From positions 1,674,001 through 1,738,000 of the forward strand of contig NZ_JAFEMB010000001.1 in the NCBI RefSeq assembly GCF_016892705.1: a DNA stretch of 64,000 nucleotides, written 5' to 3'. This DNA comes from Microvirga pudoricolor (GTDB lineage Bacteria; Pseudomonadota; Alphaproteobacteria; Rhizobiales; Beijerinckiaceae). The translations under genes were made by a program, and so were the position numbers. Positions within the stretch are counted from its first letter, which is position 1; the number at the start of each line of letters is the position of its first letter. Below the pieces are notes generated by a model. That model did no database searches. It was not told where the DNA came from and saw only the letters and a program-made list of their open reading frames with translations. Positions 56,394 through 64,000 of the stretch are shown in pieces.

Positions 56394-57374
56394 TCAAGCC
56401 CGCTCCGAAAGGAGCGGGCTTTTTTGTAGGGGATCGAGCGGAGCGCCGTCGCCCGGCAAAACGGGTAGTCGGCCGCGCCCGTATTGCCGGGGCGAGACGC
56501 CCATCACCCGCTTGAAAGCCGTGCCGAAGGCGCTCTCGGATTCGTAACCCAGCGACAGGGCGATGCCGGACACCGGATCCTGCGTGCGCGCCAGCCGGTC
56601 CGCCGCCAGCCTCATCCGCCAACGGGTCAGGTACTCCATGGGGGCCGTGCCCACGGCGCTCCGGAACGCGAGGGCGAAGGCCGACCGCGACATGCCCGCC
56701 TCCCCGGCCAGGTCGCGAAGCGTCCAGCGCCGCGCCGGGTCTTCGTGCACGGCATTGATCGCGCCCCGCAGCCGCTTGTCCGCGAGCCCGGCGAGCCAGC
56801 CCGCAGCACCCTCAGGCTCCTCGTTCAGGGAGAGCCGCAGGGCCTGGACCAGCATCATGTGCGCAAGGTGCCGCAGGACCAGCGCGCCGCCGGGCTGGGG
56901 CTCGCGCAGCTCCGCCATCATTTGCTCCACCGAGCGGCGCAAGGGGTCGCCGCTCAGGGGCGCGCGGATATGCACGAGAGGCGGCAGGAGGCCCAGCAGG
57001 ACGGGCGCCTGGTCCTGCGCCAGGGCGAAGCGGCTGCTGACCAGGAGCACGTCCCCGCCGCCGTTCCAGGTGACCACCCCGCCCCGGCGGGCGGAGGCGA
57101 AAACGTTGCCTGCCGCAACGGGCGGCAGGACCGGGTCGCTCGCCAGCCGGAACGGACGCCCGCCCGGGAGCAGGAAGCAATGACCGGGCTCCAGGCGGGC
57201 CGCCTCGGGAACGCCGTCCACCGAGAGCCAGCACCGGCCGGACACCACGGCCCCGCATTTGATCGTGTGGGGCGGGCCCGGAAACCCGACCGACCAGCGG
57301 CCGCCCGCGTCGAGACCCGCCGACATGTAGTCGAGGGGGCGCAGCAGCGACAGGATATCCGAGAGCGTGTCCAT
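56394..57374 (-). CDS. AraC-family regulator with cupin N-terminus
   Basis: A 326-residue regulator. An N-terminal cupin-like sensor (LEPGHCFLLPGGRPFRLASDP) is followed by a C-terminal AraC DNA-binding domain. The latter has WTLRDLAGEAGMSRSAFALAFRSAVG near residue 222-247 and DPVSGIALSLGYESESAFGTAFKRVMGVSPRQY near 270-302. The ATG at 57374 has AGGA six bases upstream. The last ten codons overlap the acnA terminator. It probably regulates the divergent SDR gene; the ligand is unknown. Confidence 0.87.
   Translation of the reverse strand: MDTLSDILSLLRPLDYMSAGLDAGGRWSVGFPGPPHTIKCGAVVSGRCWLSVDGVPEAARLEPGHCFLLPGGRPFRLASDPVLPPVAAGNVFASARRGGVVTWNGGGDVLLVSSRFALAQDQAPVLLGLLPPLVHIRAPLSGDPLRRSVEQMMAELREPQPGGALVLRHLAHMMLVQALRLSLNEEPEGAAGWLAGLADKRLRGAINAVHEDPARRWTLRDLAGEAGMSRSAFALAFRSAVGTAPMEYLTRWRMRLAADRLARTQDPVSGIALSLGYESESAFGTAFKRVMGVSPRQYGRGRLPVLPGDGAPLDPLQKSPLLSERA
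56396..56426 (+). terminator. intrinsic terminator of acnA, inside the araC-type gene
   Basis: AAGCCCGCTCC-GAAA-GGAGCGGGCTT, an 11-bp perfect stem with a GAAA loop followed by TTTTT. It lies 30 bases after acnA ends and within the final codons of the convergent AraC-family gene. Confidence 0.92.
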
Positions 57375-57496
57375 GACCCATCCTGGACGATTGCGAGAAA
57401 AACAAGGACGATGCAGCATAGATCGTCCCGGAGTGATCGCCTAGCCTCCTCTCATCAGCCGACCCTGCGGGCTATGGCGAGACGAGGAGAAACGGG

Positions 57497-58393
57497 ATGC
57501 GGGTTTTCGTGACGGGGGCAACGGGCTTCATCGGCGGGGCGGTCGTGCGGGATCTGATGGAGGCGGGCCATCGGGTCACCGGCCTCGCGCGCTCCGAGGC
57601 AGCCGCCAACGCTCTGGAGGCCGCCGGGGCCGGCGTCCACCGGGCCAGCCTCGAGGACCTCGACGGCCTGCGGGCGGGAGCCGAGGCGGCCGAGGGCGTG
57701 ATTCACACGGCCTTCAACCATGATTTCACGACGTTCCGGGACAATTGCGAGGCTGACCGGCGGGTGATCGCGGCGCTCGGTTCCGGCCTTGCGGGCTCGG
57801 ACCGCCCTCTCGTGGTCACGTCGGGGATCGGCATCCTGCCGCAGGGTCGGGTATCGACCGAAGCCTCGGACCCGGCCACGGGCGCGGCCGCCCATCCCAG
57901 AGCCGCGTCCGAGGAGGCGGCGAACGCGCTTGCGGCCGAGGGCCTGCCTGTGTCGGTGGTGCGGCTCCCCCCGTCCGTGCATGGGGATGGGGATCGCGGT
58001 TTCGTGCCGATCCTCATCGGCATCGCCCGCCGGACGGGAATCTCCGCCTTCATCGGCGATGGGGCGAACCGCTGGCCCGCCGTTCACCGGGACGATGCCG
58101 CCCGGCTCTTCCGGCTCGCCCTCGAACACGGATCCGCTGGGGCCCGCCACCACGGGGTTGCCGAGGAGGGGATCCTGTTCCGGGACATCGCGGGCGTGAT
58201 CGGACGCCGCCTCGATCTCCCGGTGCGGAGCTTGACCCCCGACGAGGCTGCCCGGCATTTCGGCTGGTTTGCGCATTTTGCAGGTCTGGATTGTCCGACT
58301 TCGAGCCGCCTGACGCAGGAGCGGCTCGGATGGCGGCCGAAGGGGATCGGCCTCCTCGAGGATCTCGACCGGCCGGGCTACGTTCAGGGCTGA
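57497..58393 (+). CDS. NAD(P)-dependent extended/atypical SDR family protein
   Basis: A 298-residue Rossmann-fold protein of the epimerase-like SDR group. The cofactor loop is VFVTGATGFIGGAVVRDLMEAGH at the N-terminus, then GVIHTAFNHDF near residue 70. The usual YxxxK is replaced by HPRAASEEAANAL near 131-143, so the classical catalytic tyrosine is not evident. It resembles the SDR_a5-like nucleoside-diphosphate-sugar epimerase group. Divergent from the AraC regulator with a 122-base gap, it is probably its target. The substrate is unknown. Confidence 0.8.
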   Translation: MRVFVTGATGFIGGAVVRDLMEAGHRVTGLARSEAAANALEAAGAGVHRASLEDLDGLRAGAEAAEGVIHTAFNHDFTTFRDNCEADRRVIAALGSGLAGSDRPLVVTSGIGILPQGRVSTEASDPATGAAAHPRAASEEAANALAAEGLPVSVVRLPPSVHGDGDRGFVPILIGIARRTGISAFIGDGANRWPAVHRDDAARLFRLALEHGSAGARHHGVAEEGILFRDIAGVIGRRLDLPVRSLTPDEAARHFGWFAHFAGLDCPTSSRLTQERLGWRPKGIGLLEDLDRPGYVQG

Positions 58394-58568
58394 ACCCACC
58401 CTCTCGCCAGGTCCAATGCTTTGCCGGCTTGCGGCATTTTGGCCCCTGCGCACCGGTCTCCCTGTCTGCTTGAATGGTCACGCTTTCGAACCGGGGGCCG
58501 TTAAGCGCGCGTTAACCCTCCCGGGCGGAAGCTGATGTTGCGGCTCAGATTTTTTCAAGCGACTGCCC

Positions 58569-59075
58569 ATGAGCGACCTTCTCGTCAGTATCCGCCACGC
58601 CAAGCCCACCGACGCCCCCGCCCTGGCGAAGGTGTTCGACGCGGCCTGGCGGGAGGCCTACCAGGGCATCATTCCCGGCGTCGCCCTGGAGAAGATGCTG
58701 GCCCGGCGCGGCCCGCGCTGGTGGCGCTCGACCCTGAGCCGGGGCCGCCCGCTGGCGGTGCTCGATATCGGCCAGGGCGTGGCGGGCTACGTCTCCTATG
58801 GCCGCTGCCGAGACCGGGCCCTGCCTGCCGGCGGCGAGATCGACGAGCTCTACCTGGCGCCCGAGTATCAGGGCCTCGGCTTCGGCCGTCGGCTGTTCAA
58901 GGCGGTGCGCAACGACCTGCGCGACCGGGACATGGAGCGCGTGGCGGTCTGGGCCCTGGCCGACAACGCCCGGGCCTGCGCGTTCTATGAAGGGCTGGGC
59001 GGCCGGAGCATCGCCCGGGTAGACGAGCGCATCGGCGGCATCCCGTTAGCCAAGATCGCATATCTGTTCGGTTGA
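58569..59075 (+). CDS. GNAT-family N-acetyltransferase
   Basis: A 168-residue acetyltransferase. The first strand-helix is SIRHAKPTDAPALAKVFDAAWREAYQGIIPG. The acetyl-CoA loop is LAPEYQGLGFGRRLFKAV near residue 97-114, and VAVWALADNARACAFYEGLGGR near 125-146. All GNAT elements are present. The substrate is not evident. It precedes ppa by about 95 bases on the same strand. Confidence 0.85.
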   Translation: MSDLLVSIRHAKPTDAPALAKVFDAAWREAYQGIIPGVALEKMLARRGPRWWRSTLSRGRPLAVLDIGQGVAGYVSYGRCRDRALPAGGEIDELYLAPEYQGLGFGRRLFKAVRNDLRDRDMERVAVWALADNARACAFYEGLGGRSIARVDERIGGIPLAKIAYLFG

Positions 59076-59171
59076 AACCTTCCCCAGGCTTGTTGCTTGC
59101 TCCGAGTACGGGTAGTGAGGCCATAAGACGCGTCTTTTGACGACCCGCCTCATGTTCGGAGAAACGCCCTT

Positions 59172-59708
59172 ATGCGCATCGACGCCATCCCGACCGGAAA
59201 GAACCCGCCGGACGACGTGAACGTCGTCATCGAAGTGCCGCTCGGCGGCGAGCCCATCAAGTACGAGATGGACAAGGATTCCGGCGCCCTCTTCGTGGAC
59301 CGGTTCCTCTACACGTCCATGCGCTACCCCGGCAATTACGGCTTCGTCCCGCACACGCTCTCGGGCGACGGCGACCCGTGCGACGTGCTCGTGGCCAACA
59401 CCCGCGCCATCGCGCCCGGGGCCGTCATCAACGTACGGCCCGTGGGCGTGCTGGTGATGGAGGACGACGGCGGCGAGGACGAGAAGATCATCGCGGTGCC
59501 GTCGAGCAAGCTCACCCAGCGCTACGACCGGGTGAAGACCTATACGGACCTGCCGGAGATCACCCTCAAGCAGATCGAGCACTTCTTCGAGCACTACAAG
59601 GATCTGGAGCCCGGCAAGTGGGTGAAGATCATCCGCTGGGGCGACGCCACGGAAGCCCATCGCCTGATCCGCGAGGGCATGGAGCGCGCCGCCAAGCAGA
59701 AGGCCTGA
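59172..59708 (+). CDS. ppa: inorganic pyrophosphatase
   Basis: Soluble family I pyrophosphatase of 178 residues, hydrolysing PPi to drive biosynthesis. The substrate-binding [20 protein letters not shown] lies near residue 21-40. The metal-binding signature DGDPCDVLV is near 65-73, and [11 protein letters not shown] near 117-127. The length and motifs are standard. GGAG lies about ten bases before the ATG. A hairpin follows the stop. Confidence 0.96.
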   Translation: MRIDAIPTGKNPPDDVNVVIEVPLGGEPIKYEMDKDSGALFVDRFLYTSMRYPGNYGFVPHTLSGDGDPCDVLVANTRAIAPGAVINVRPVGVLVMEDDGGEDEKIIAVPSSKLTQRYDRVKTYTDLPEITLKQIEHFFEHYKDLEPGKWVKIIRWGDATEAHRLIREGMERAAKQKA

Positions 59709-59721
59709 GCGCGAAACACGG

Positions 59722-59744
59722 AAGGCCGGGTCTTGCCCGGCCTT
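59722..59744 (+). terminator. hairpin after ppa
   Basis: AAGGCCGGG-TCTTG-CCCGGCCTT, a perfect 9-bp stem 13 bases after the stop. The downstream bases are CATCTC, so the T tract is poor. Confidence 0.6.
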
Positions 59745-59771
59745 CATCTCAGCGCAACGTGGAAGACAACG

Positions 59772-60185
59772 ATGATGGTCCGGCTCGTTCTCGGCATCCT
59801 GGCCCTGGGATGCGTCTCGACGATGGCTCATGCCCAATGGGCGCCTCCGACATCCTGCGACCGCTTCGGCGGCTATGAGGCGCAGAACTGCCTCAACAAG
59901 GCGATCACTGAAGCCGATAAGGCGCTGAACGTGGCCTACCAGCGTGCGCAGGCGTATATCACCGCCGACACCGACACGCCGGCCGACCAGAAGCCGGCCT
60001 GGCAGGCGAACCTCGTGAAGGCCCAGCGGGCCTGGATCGCCTACCGGAACGCCAATTGCCTGTTCGAGCTGATCGGCGCCGAGTGGGACAACCGAAGCGG
60101 CACGACGGCGGCCCAGCAGGCCTGCGTTCTCGACATGACGCAGCGGCGGACCAAGGAACTGACGGAGCGGTACACCTCGAACTAG
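59772..60185 (+). CDS. LprI/DUF1311 family periplasmic protein
   Basis: A 137-residue exported protein. The signal peptide LVLGILALGCVSTMAHAQW ends near residue 20. A DUF1311/LprI-like domain follows with four cysteines (CDRFGGYEAQNCLNKAITEADKALN; NANCLFELI; QQACVLDMTQRR). LprI of Mycobacterium inhibits lysozyme, but that role is not shown for this group. The ATG at 59772 has GGAAG upstream; one more ATG follows at 59775. Confidence 0.8.
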   Translation: MMVRLVLGILALGCVSTMAHAQWAPPTSCDRFGGYEAQNCLNKAITEADKALNVAYQRAQAYITADTDTPADQKPAWQANLVKAQRAWIAYRNANCLFELIGAEWDNRSGTTAAQQACVLDMTQRRTKELTERYTSN

Positions 60186-60213
60186 GTGTCCCGGCGCGCC
60201 CCTGCAGGGATGT

Positions 60214-60241
60214 AAGGCCGGGTTCGGAGCCCGGCCTTTTT
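60214..60241 (+). terminator. intrinsic terminator after the LprI-like gene
   Basis: AAGGCCGGG-TTCGGAG-CCCGGCCTT, a 9-bp stem ending in TTTTT. It abuts the stop of the convergent CDF gene. Confidence 0.85.
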
Positions 60242-60996
60242 CATTCCGCCGGAGACGGATGAGCGTGGGTCGGACCAGCGCGGAACTCCGCCCAGGCCTG
60301 GCGCAGGATCTGCACCGCCGAGGTCAGGAACAGGCCCGCCATGATGGCCGCCACGGCAAGGTCCGGCCAGGCCGAGGCGCTGCCCCAGACGCCGAGCGCC
60401 GCCGCCATGACGATCACGTTGCCGATGGCGTCGTTGCGGGAGCAGAGCCAGACCGAGCGCACATTGGCGTCCCCATCCTTGTAGCGCATGAGCAGGAGCA
60501 CGCTCGCCACGTTGACGGCAAGGGCCATCAGGCCGATGCCGCCCATGATCTCGGCGCGAGGCAGGTCGAGGAACAGCACCGCATAGGCCGTCGAGCCCAT
60601 GACCCAGGCGCCCATGACGGTCAGGCTCAGGCCCTTGGCCAGGGCTGCCGTGGCACGCACCCGAAGGCTCGCGCCGATGACCGCCAGGCTCAGCCCGTAG
60701 GTGACCGTATCGGCCAGGAAGTCGAGGGCGTCGGCCTGGAGCGCCTGCGATCCGGCGAGCTGCCCGGCGAGCAGCTCGATCAGGAACATGCCGCCGTTGA
60801 GCGCGATCACCGTCCACAGCACCCGCTTGTAGCGCGGGTCCACCCCGTCGAAGACCGGGACGCCGCCACCGCAGCCGCAGGTGTCGTGAGCCTGATCGTG
60901 AGCCTTCGCGGCGGCCTCAGGGGCGTGATCGTGCCCGTGGTGGTCATGCCCGTGGTGGTCGTGTCCATGATGGTTCGTGCAGCAGGCCTCGGCCAT
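60241..60996 (-). CDS. CDF-type divalent metal cation exporter
   Basis: A 251-residue cation-diffusion-facilitator protein. The N-terminus is metal-binding, with the repeated HHGHDHHGHDH motif at about 8-24 and CGCGGG near 47. Six hydrophobic segments follow. The metal-site segment reads QADALDFLADTVTYGLSLAV near residue 92-111, and a second is CSRNDAIGNVIVMAAALG near 170-187. The cytosolic C-terminal domain is almost absent, making this a short CDF. The ATG at 60996 has AAAGGA upstream. Zinc export is the likely role, given the divergent MerR. Confidence 0.87.
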   Translation of the reverse strand: MAEACCTNHHGHDHHGHDHHGHDHAPEAAAKAHDQAHDTCGCGGGVPVFDGVDPRYKRVLWTVIALNGGMFLIELLAGQLAGSQALQADALDFLADTVTYGLSLAVIGASLRVRATAALAKGLSLTVMGAWVMGSTAYAVLFLDLPRAEIMGGIGLMALAVNVASVLLLMRYKDGDANVRSVWLCSRNDAIGNVIVMAAALGVWGSASAWPDLAVAAIMAGLFLTSAVQILRQAWAEFRAGPTHAHPSPAE

Positions 60997-61026
60997 GAAG
61001 CGATTCCTTTTCAAGCGTTGGGAATC

Positions 61027-61057
61027 GGCTTACTCTCTCTAGCGACTAGAGGTTCAA
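61027..61057 (-). promoter_or_regulatory. MerR-type promoter/operator of the CDF gene
   Basis: Read leftwards: -35 TTGAAC, a 19-base spacer, and -10 TAAGCC. The spacer contains CTCTAG-TCG-CTAGAG, a perfect inverted repeat (61037-61051). An overlong 19-base spacer with a central dyad is the hallmark of promoters activated by MerR-family regulators. Confidence 0.8.
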
Positions 61058-61075
61058 GCGAAAAGTTGAGGCGCC

Positions 61076-61513
61076 ATGCGGGGATTGTCCATCGGCGAAT
61101 TGGCCCGGCGCACGGGCGTGAAGGTGCCGACCATTCGCTACTATGAAGAGGTCGGTCTCTTGGACGCACCCGACCGTTCGGAGGGCGGGCAGCGGCGCTA
61201 CAATGCGCGTTCCGTGGGGCGGCTCGACTTCATCCGCCATGCCCGCGAACTGGGATTCGACATGCCGGTGATCCGGGAGATGATGGCCTTGAGCCTCGAT
61301 CCGGGCCAATCCTGCGAGGCCGTGGATGCCATCGCGACGGAGCACCTCGCGGCCATCGACCGGCGCATCGCCCATCTCACCAGCCTCCGGGCCGAGATCG
61401 CCCGGATGGTCGAGGGCTGCGCCCATGGCGAAGTGCGGGAGTGCCGCATCCTCCAGGTTCTGGGCGATCACGGCCAATGCGCCGAGGATCACGTGATCAA
61501 TCGGCAGGGCTGA
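61076..61513 (+). CDS. MerR-family metal-responsive regulator (ZntR/CadR-like)
   Basis: A 145-residue regulator. The N-terminal winged helix is LSIGELARRTGVKVPTIRYYEEVGLLD, followed by RYNARSVGRLDFIRHARELGF. A long dimer helix includes Cys near residue 80 (SCEAV). The C-terminal metal loop GCAHGEVRECRIL, then a further GQC, is the zinc/cadmium/cobalt type. Divergent from the CDF exporter with a MerR-type promoter between, it probably activates the exporter on metal excess. Confidence 0.88.
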   Translation: MRGLSIGELARRTGVKVPTIRYYEEVGLLDAPDRSEGGQRRYNARSVGRLDFIRHARELGFDMPVIREMMALSLDPGQSCEAVDAIATEHLAAIDRRIAHLTSLRAEIARMVEGCAHGEVRECRILQVLGDHGQCAEDHVINRQG

Positions 61514-62006
61514 GGAAATCGGCCTTGCCGACCTTCACGCCCTTATGGCGAAGGATGCCGTGGGCCGTCGTGACGTGAAAATAAAAATTCGGCAGCGCGA
61601 AGGTGAGGAGATACGAATCGCCCCGGAATGTCGGCTTTCGGCTTCCGAAGGAGAGTTCGACGCTCCGTCCCTCACTCCCGTCCAGGGCGTCCGGCGGGAT
61701 GCTGTCGAGATACGCGACCGTCTTGGCGATGCGCTCCTGCAATTCCGGAAAGGTCGTTTCCGTATCCGGGAAGGACGGCGCCGCGACACCGGAGAGACGC
61801 ACGCCCGACAGCTTCGAGGTGTCGCTGGCGCGCTGCACCTGGCCCGAGAGCGGCAGCATGTCGGGCGCGAGGCGCGCGCCGATCAGGTCGGCTGGGTCGA
61901 GCCCGTTCTCCCGCGCATGGGCCTCGCCCTTGCGCAGCAGACCCGACAGCACGGTGAGGCCCCGGACGAAGACCGGGATGGAGGCTTGATGCATCGAGAG
62001 GGGCAT
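61497..62006 (-). CDS. DUF1993 family protein
   Basis: A 169-residue protein matching DUF1993: MPLSMHQASIPVFVRGLTVLSGLL at the start, LIGARLAPDMLPLSGQVQRASD near residue 43-64, and FALPNFYFHVTTAHGILRHKGVKVGK near the C-terminus. It may have a DinB-like four-helix fold, with conserved histidines near the end. The function is unknown. The ATG at 62006 has GAAGGA upstream. It overlaps the convergent MerR gene by 17 bases. Confidence 0.82.
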   Translation of the reverse strand: MPLSMHQASIPVFVRGLTVLSGLLRKGEAHARENGLDPADLIGARLAPDMLPLSGQVQRASDTSKLSGVRLSGVAAPSFPDTETTFPELQERIAKTVAYLDSIPPDALDGSEGRSVELSFGSRKPTFRGDSYLLTFALPNFYFHVTTAHGILRHKGVKVGKADFLSPAD

Positions 62007-62044
62007 GGGGTGTCCTTCCATGGGCCGATTCCGGCGCTGAGACC

Positions 62045-62950
62045 TTAGCCGCGGGAAGCGGCCTCGGCTTTGAGAAAATCCACGAAGGCGCGCAGGGGCG
62101 CGGGCATGTGGCGGCGGCTCGGATAGTATAGAAACGGGCCGGAGAAGCGCGGCGACCACGCGTGCAGCACCTGCACCAGCGCGCCACTCTCCAGAGCGGG
62201 CGCCAAAAAATCCGCGAAGGTATGGATGAAGCCCAGGCCCTCGACGGCGGCGCTCAATTCCAGGTCGATGGTGGTGGCGATCAGCGGCCCCGTCGGGTTG
62301 ATCTTGACACTCTCCGGACCCCGCTCGAACTCCCACGGCAGGGTGACGCCGCTGATGAAGCGGTGGCGGACGCACGGGACATGCAGCAGGTCGCGGGGAT
62401 GGGACGGGATGCCGTGCAGGGCGAGGCAGGATGGCGCGGCGGCGGTCACATAACACTGCTCCCGCGGGCCGACCGGGACCGCGATCATGTCCCGCTCCAG
62501 GCTCTCGTCGTAGCGGATGCCCGCGTCGAAGCCCGCCGCCAGCACGTCGATGAGGCTGTCCTCGGTGGTGACCTCGAGCACGATGCCGGGGTGGGCCCGC
62601 AGGAAGCGGCCGACGACGGGCGGAAGGACCGAGCGGGCCACGATGTGGGGCACGTTGAGCCGGAGGGTTCCGGTCGGGCTGTCCCGGAAATGGTTGACCG
62701 CGTCGAGGGCGGCGGCGACCTCGACCAAGGCGGGTCCGAGGCGGTCCAGCAATCGCTCGCCCGCCTCCGTCGGCGTCACGCTGCGGGTGGTACGGTTGAG
62801 GAGCCGGACGCCGAGCCGCCCCTCGAGACGGCGCAGAGCTTCGCTCAAGGACGAGGCCGAGACCCCGCGCAGGCGCGCGGCCTGCCGGAAGGAGCGGGTG
62901 CGGGCGACCGCCGCGAAAGCGTCGAGGTCGCCAAGGTCGAGATCCGTCAT
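62045..62950 (-). CDS. LysR-family transcriptional regulator
   Basis: A 301-residue regulator. The N-terminal helix-turn-helix is LDAFAAVARTRSFRQAARLRGVSASSLSEALRRLEGRLGVRLL, and a PBP-type effector domain follows (NVPHIVARSVLPPVVGRFLRAHPGI near residue 90-115). The ATG at 62950 is chosen over an in-frame start at 62983. It is divergent from an aldo/keto reductase gene and upstream of the DUF1993 gene on its own strand, so either may be its target. Confidence 0.88.
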   Translation of the reverse strand: MTDLDLGDLDAFAAVARTRSFRQAARLRGVSASSLSEALRRLEGRLGVRLLNRTTRSVTPTEAGERLLDRLGPALVEVAAALDAVNHFRDSPTGTLRLNVPHIVARSVLPPVVGRFLRAHPGIVLEVTTEDSLIDVLAAGFDAGIRYDESLERDMIAVPVGPREQCYVTAAAPSCLALHGIPSHPRDLLHVPCVRHRFISGVTLPWEFERGPESVKINPTGPLIATTIDLELSAAVEGLGFIHTFADFLAPALESGALVQVLHAWSPRFSGPFLYYPSRRHMPAPLRAFVDFLKAEAASRG

Positions 62951-63043
62951 TGTTCGAGTTTCCGAACGGCCCGTTCTGGTCATGCCGGATTATCGCACGG
63001 CCGAAAAGAGGGCATATGGCTTTCACCCCTCCGGAGACCTGCC

Positions 63044-64000
63044 ATGCACACCAAGACCCTCGGCCGGACAGGCCCCCTCGTTTCCGCCCTCGGCCTCGGC
63101 TGCATGGGCATGTCGGGCATGTACGGCCCCGCCGACCGACAAGAGAGCATCGCCACGATTCACGCGGCCCTGGAGGCCGGGATCACCCTGCTGGATACCG
63201 GCGATTTCTACGGCATGGGCCACAACGAGATGCTGATCGGTGAGGCCCTGCGCGGCCGCAACCGGGACGACGTGGTGATCAGCGTGAAGTTCGGGGCCCT
63301 GCGCGATCCGCAGAACGGCTGGTCCGGCTACGATGCGCGGCCCGCCGCCGTGAAGAACTTCCTGGCCTATTCGCTCCAGCGCCTGGGCGTCGACCACATC
63401 GACGTGTACCGCCCGTCGCGCCTCGATCCCGCCGTGCCGATCGAGGACACGATCGGGGCGATCGCCGACATGGTGAAGGCCGGCTACGTGCGCCATATCG
63501 GGTTGTCCGAGATGGGCTCCGAGACGATCCGCCGGGCCGCCGCCGTGCATCCCATCTCCGACCTCCAGATCGAGTACTCGCTGCTCTCGCGGGGCATCGA
63601 GGACGGCATCCTGCAAACCTGCCGGGAGCTCGGCATCGGCGTCACGGCCTATGGGGTCCTGTCGCGGGGCCTCATCAGCGGGCATTGGCAAAAGGGCGCC
63701 GCTCAGGCCGGCGATTTCCGCAGCGTCAGCCCGCGCTTCCAGGGCGAGAACGCGGACCGCAACCTCGCCCTCGTGGAAGCCCTGCGGGCCATCGCGAGGC
63801 GCAAGGGCGTGAGCGTGGCCCAGATCGCCATCGCGTGGGTGGCCGCGCAAGACCCGCTGATCGTGCCGCTGGTGGGGGCCCGCCGCCGGGACCGGCTGAC
63901 CGAGGCGCTGGGGTCGCTGGACGTGACCTTGAGCGCGGAGGATCTCGCGGCCATCGAGGCCGCCGTTCCGAAGGGCTCCGCCGCAGGCACGCGCTACGCG
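63044..64000 (+). CDS. aldo/keto reductase, 3' end beyond the window
   Basis: The first 319 residues of an NADPH-dependent TIM-barrel reductase are visible. It has LGRTGPLVSALGLGCMGMSGMYG at the start, the catalytic Asp and Tyr in LLDTGDFYGMGHNEMLIGEAL, and the Lys in ISVKFGAL. The strand that normally carries the catalytic HR reads HIDVYRPSRLDP, so the tetrad histidine seems replaced. GGAG lies eight bases before the ATG at 63044. The frame is open at the window end. Confidence 0.88.
   Translation, partial: MHTKTLGRTGPLVSALGLGCMGMSGMYGPADRQESIATIHAALEAGITLLDTGDFYGMGHNEMLIGEALRGRNRDDVVISVKFGALRDPQNGWSGYDARPAAVKNFLAYSLQRLGVDHIDVYRPSRLDPAVPIEDTIGAIADMVKAGYVRHIGLSEMGSETIRRAAAVHPISDLQIEYSLLSRGIEDGILQTCRELGIGVTAYGVLSRGLISGHWQKGAAQAGDFRSVSPRFQGENADRNLALVEALRAIARRKGVSVAQIAIAWVAAQDPLIVPLVGARRRDRLTEALGSLDVTLSAEDLAAIEAAVPKGSAAGTRYA

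Overview
The window reads as chromosomal core sequence of an alphaproteobacterium of the order Hyphomicrobiales (Rhizobiales). The best guess is a Methylobacteriaceae member of the Microvirga/Methylobacterium type. This rests on high GC content, the order irr/fabA/fabB/fabI, an Irr regulator, a CenR-type response regulator, a RibH2-type lumazine synthase behind an FMN riboswitch, and the block ppsR-oriC-hemE-hemJ-rho-mnmE-mnmG-rsmG-parA-parB. The family-level placement is inference. No rRNA, tRNA, CRISPR array, prophage or insertion sequence was recognised.

The window spans the likely replication origin. Genes to its left (ppsR, maf, aroE, coaE, dnaQ) run leftwards, and genes to its right (hemE, hemJ, rho, mnmE, mnmG, rsmG, parAB) mostly run rightwards. 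The 366-base gap at 25384-25749 is AT-richer than its surroundings. It holds twelve GANTC (CcrM) sites, two near-consensus CtrA sites and several DnaA-box-like motifs. Two perfect parS sites lie 6-8 kb away, upstream of mnmG and inside rsmG, close to parAB.

Left part (1-25 kb): a leftward group nfu, then tsaB-rimI-fur/mur-plsC; uspA, trpS and murJ; a DsbA-like oxidoreductase, a methyltransferase and a type II NADH dehydrogenase; fabA-fabB and fabI divergent from irr; an EamA exporter, a VOC protein, a DUF202 protein and adenosine kinase; the tim44-mltA-smr-xre operon; secB; and the dnaQ-coaE-aroE-maf-ppsR block ending at the origin.

Middle part (25-44 kb): haem biosynthesis (hemE, hemJ), a predicted small RNA in the hemJ-rho interval, rho with a C-rich leader, ribH2 under an FMN riboswitch, tRNA-modification genes and the segregation genes, leuS-lptE-holA, a vapBC module, cenR and a cyclic-nucleotide-binding protein, and exonuclease III.

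Right part (44-64 kb): an RTX calcium-binding protein with its own promoter, a membrane class III cyclase, and a cytochrome c maturation locus. That locus (ccmAB and ccmCDG) is split by an M23 peptidase gene bordered by repeats. Then come acnA, an AraC regulator divergent from an SDR gene, ppa, a zinc-type MerR regulator divergent from a CDF exporter, a LysR regulator and an aldo/keto reductase cut by the window end. Several families of intergenic palindromic repeats are scattered through the window, and one has entered the 3' end of ccmA.
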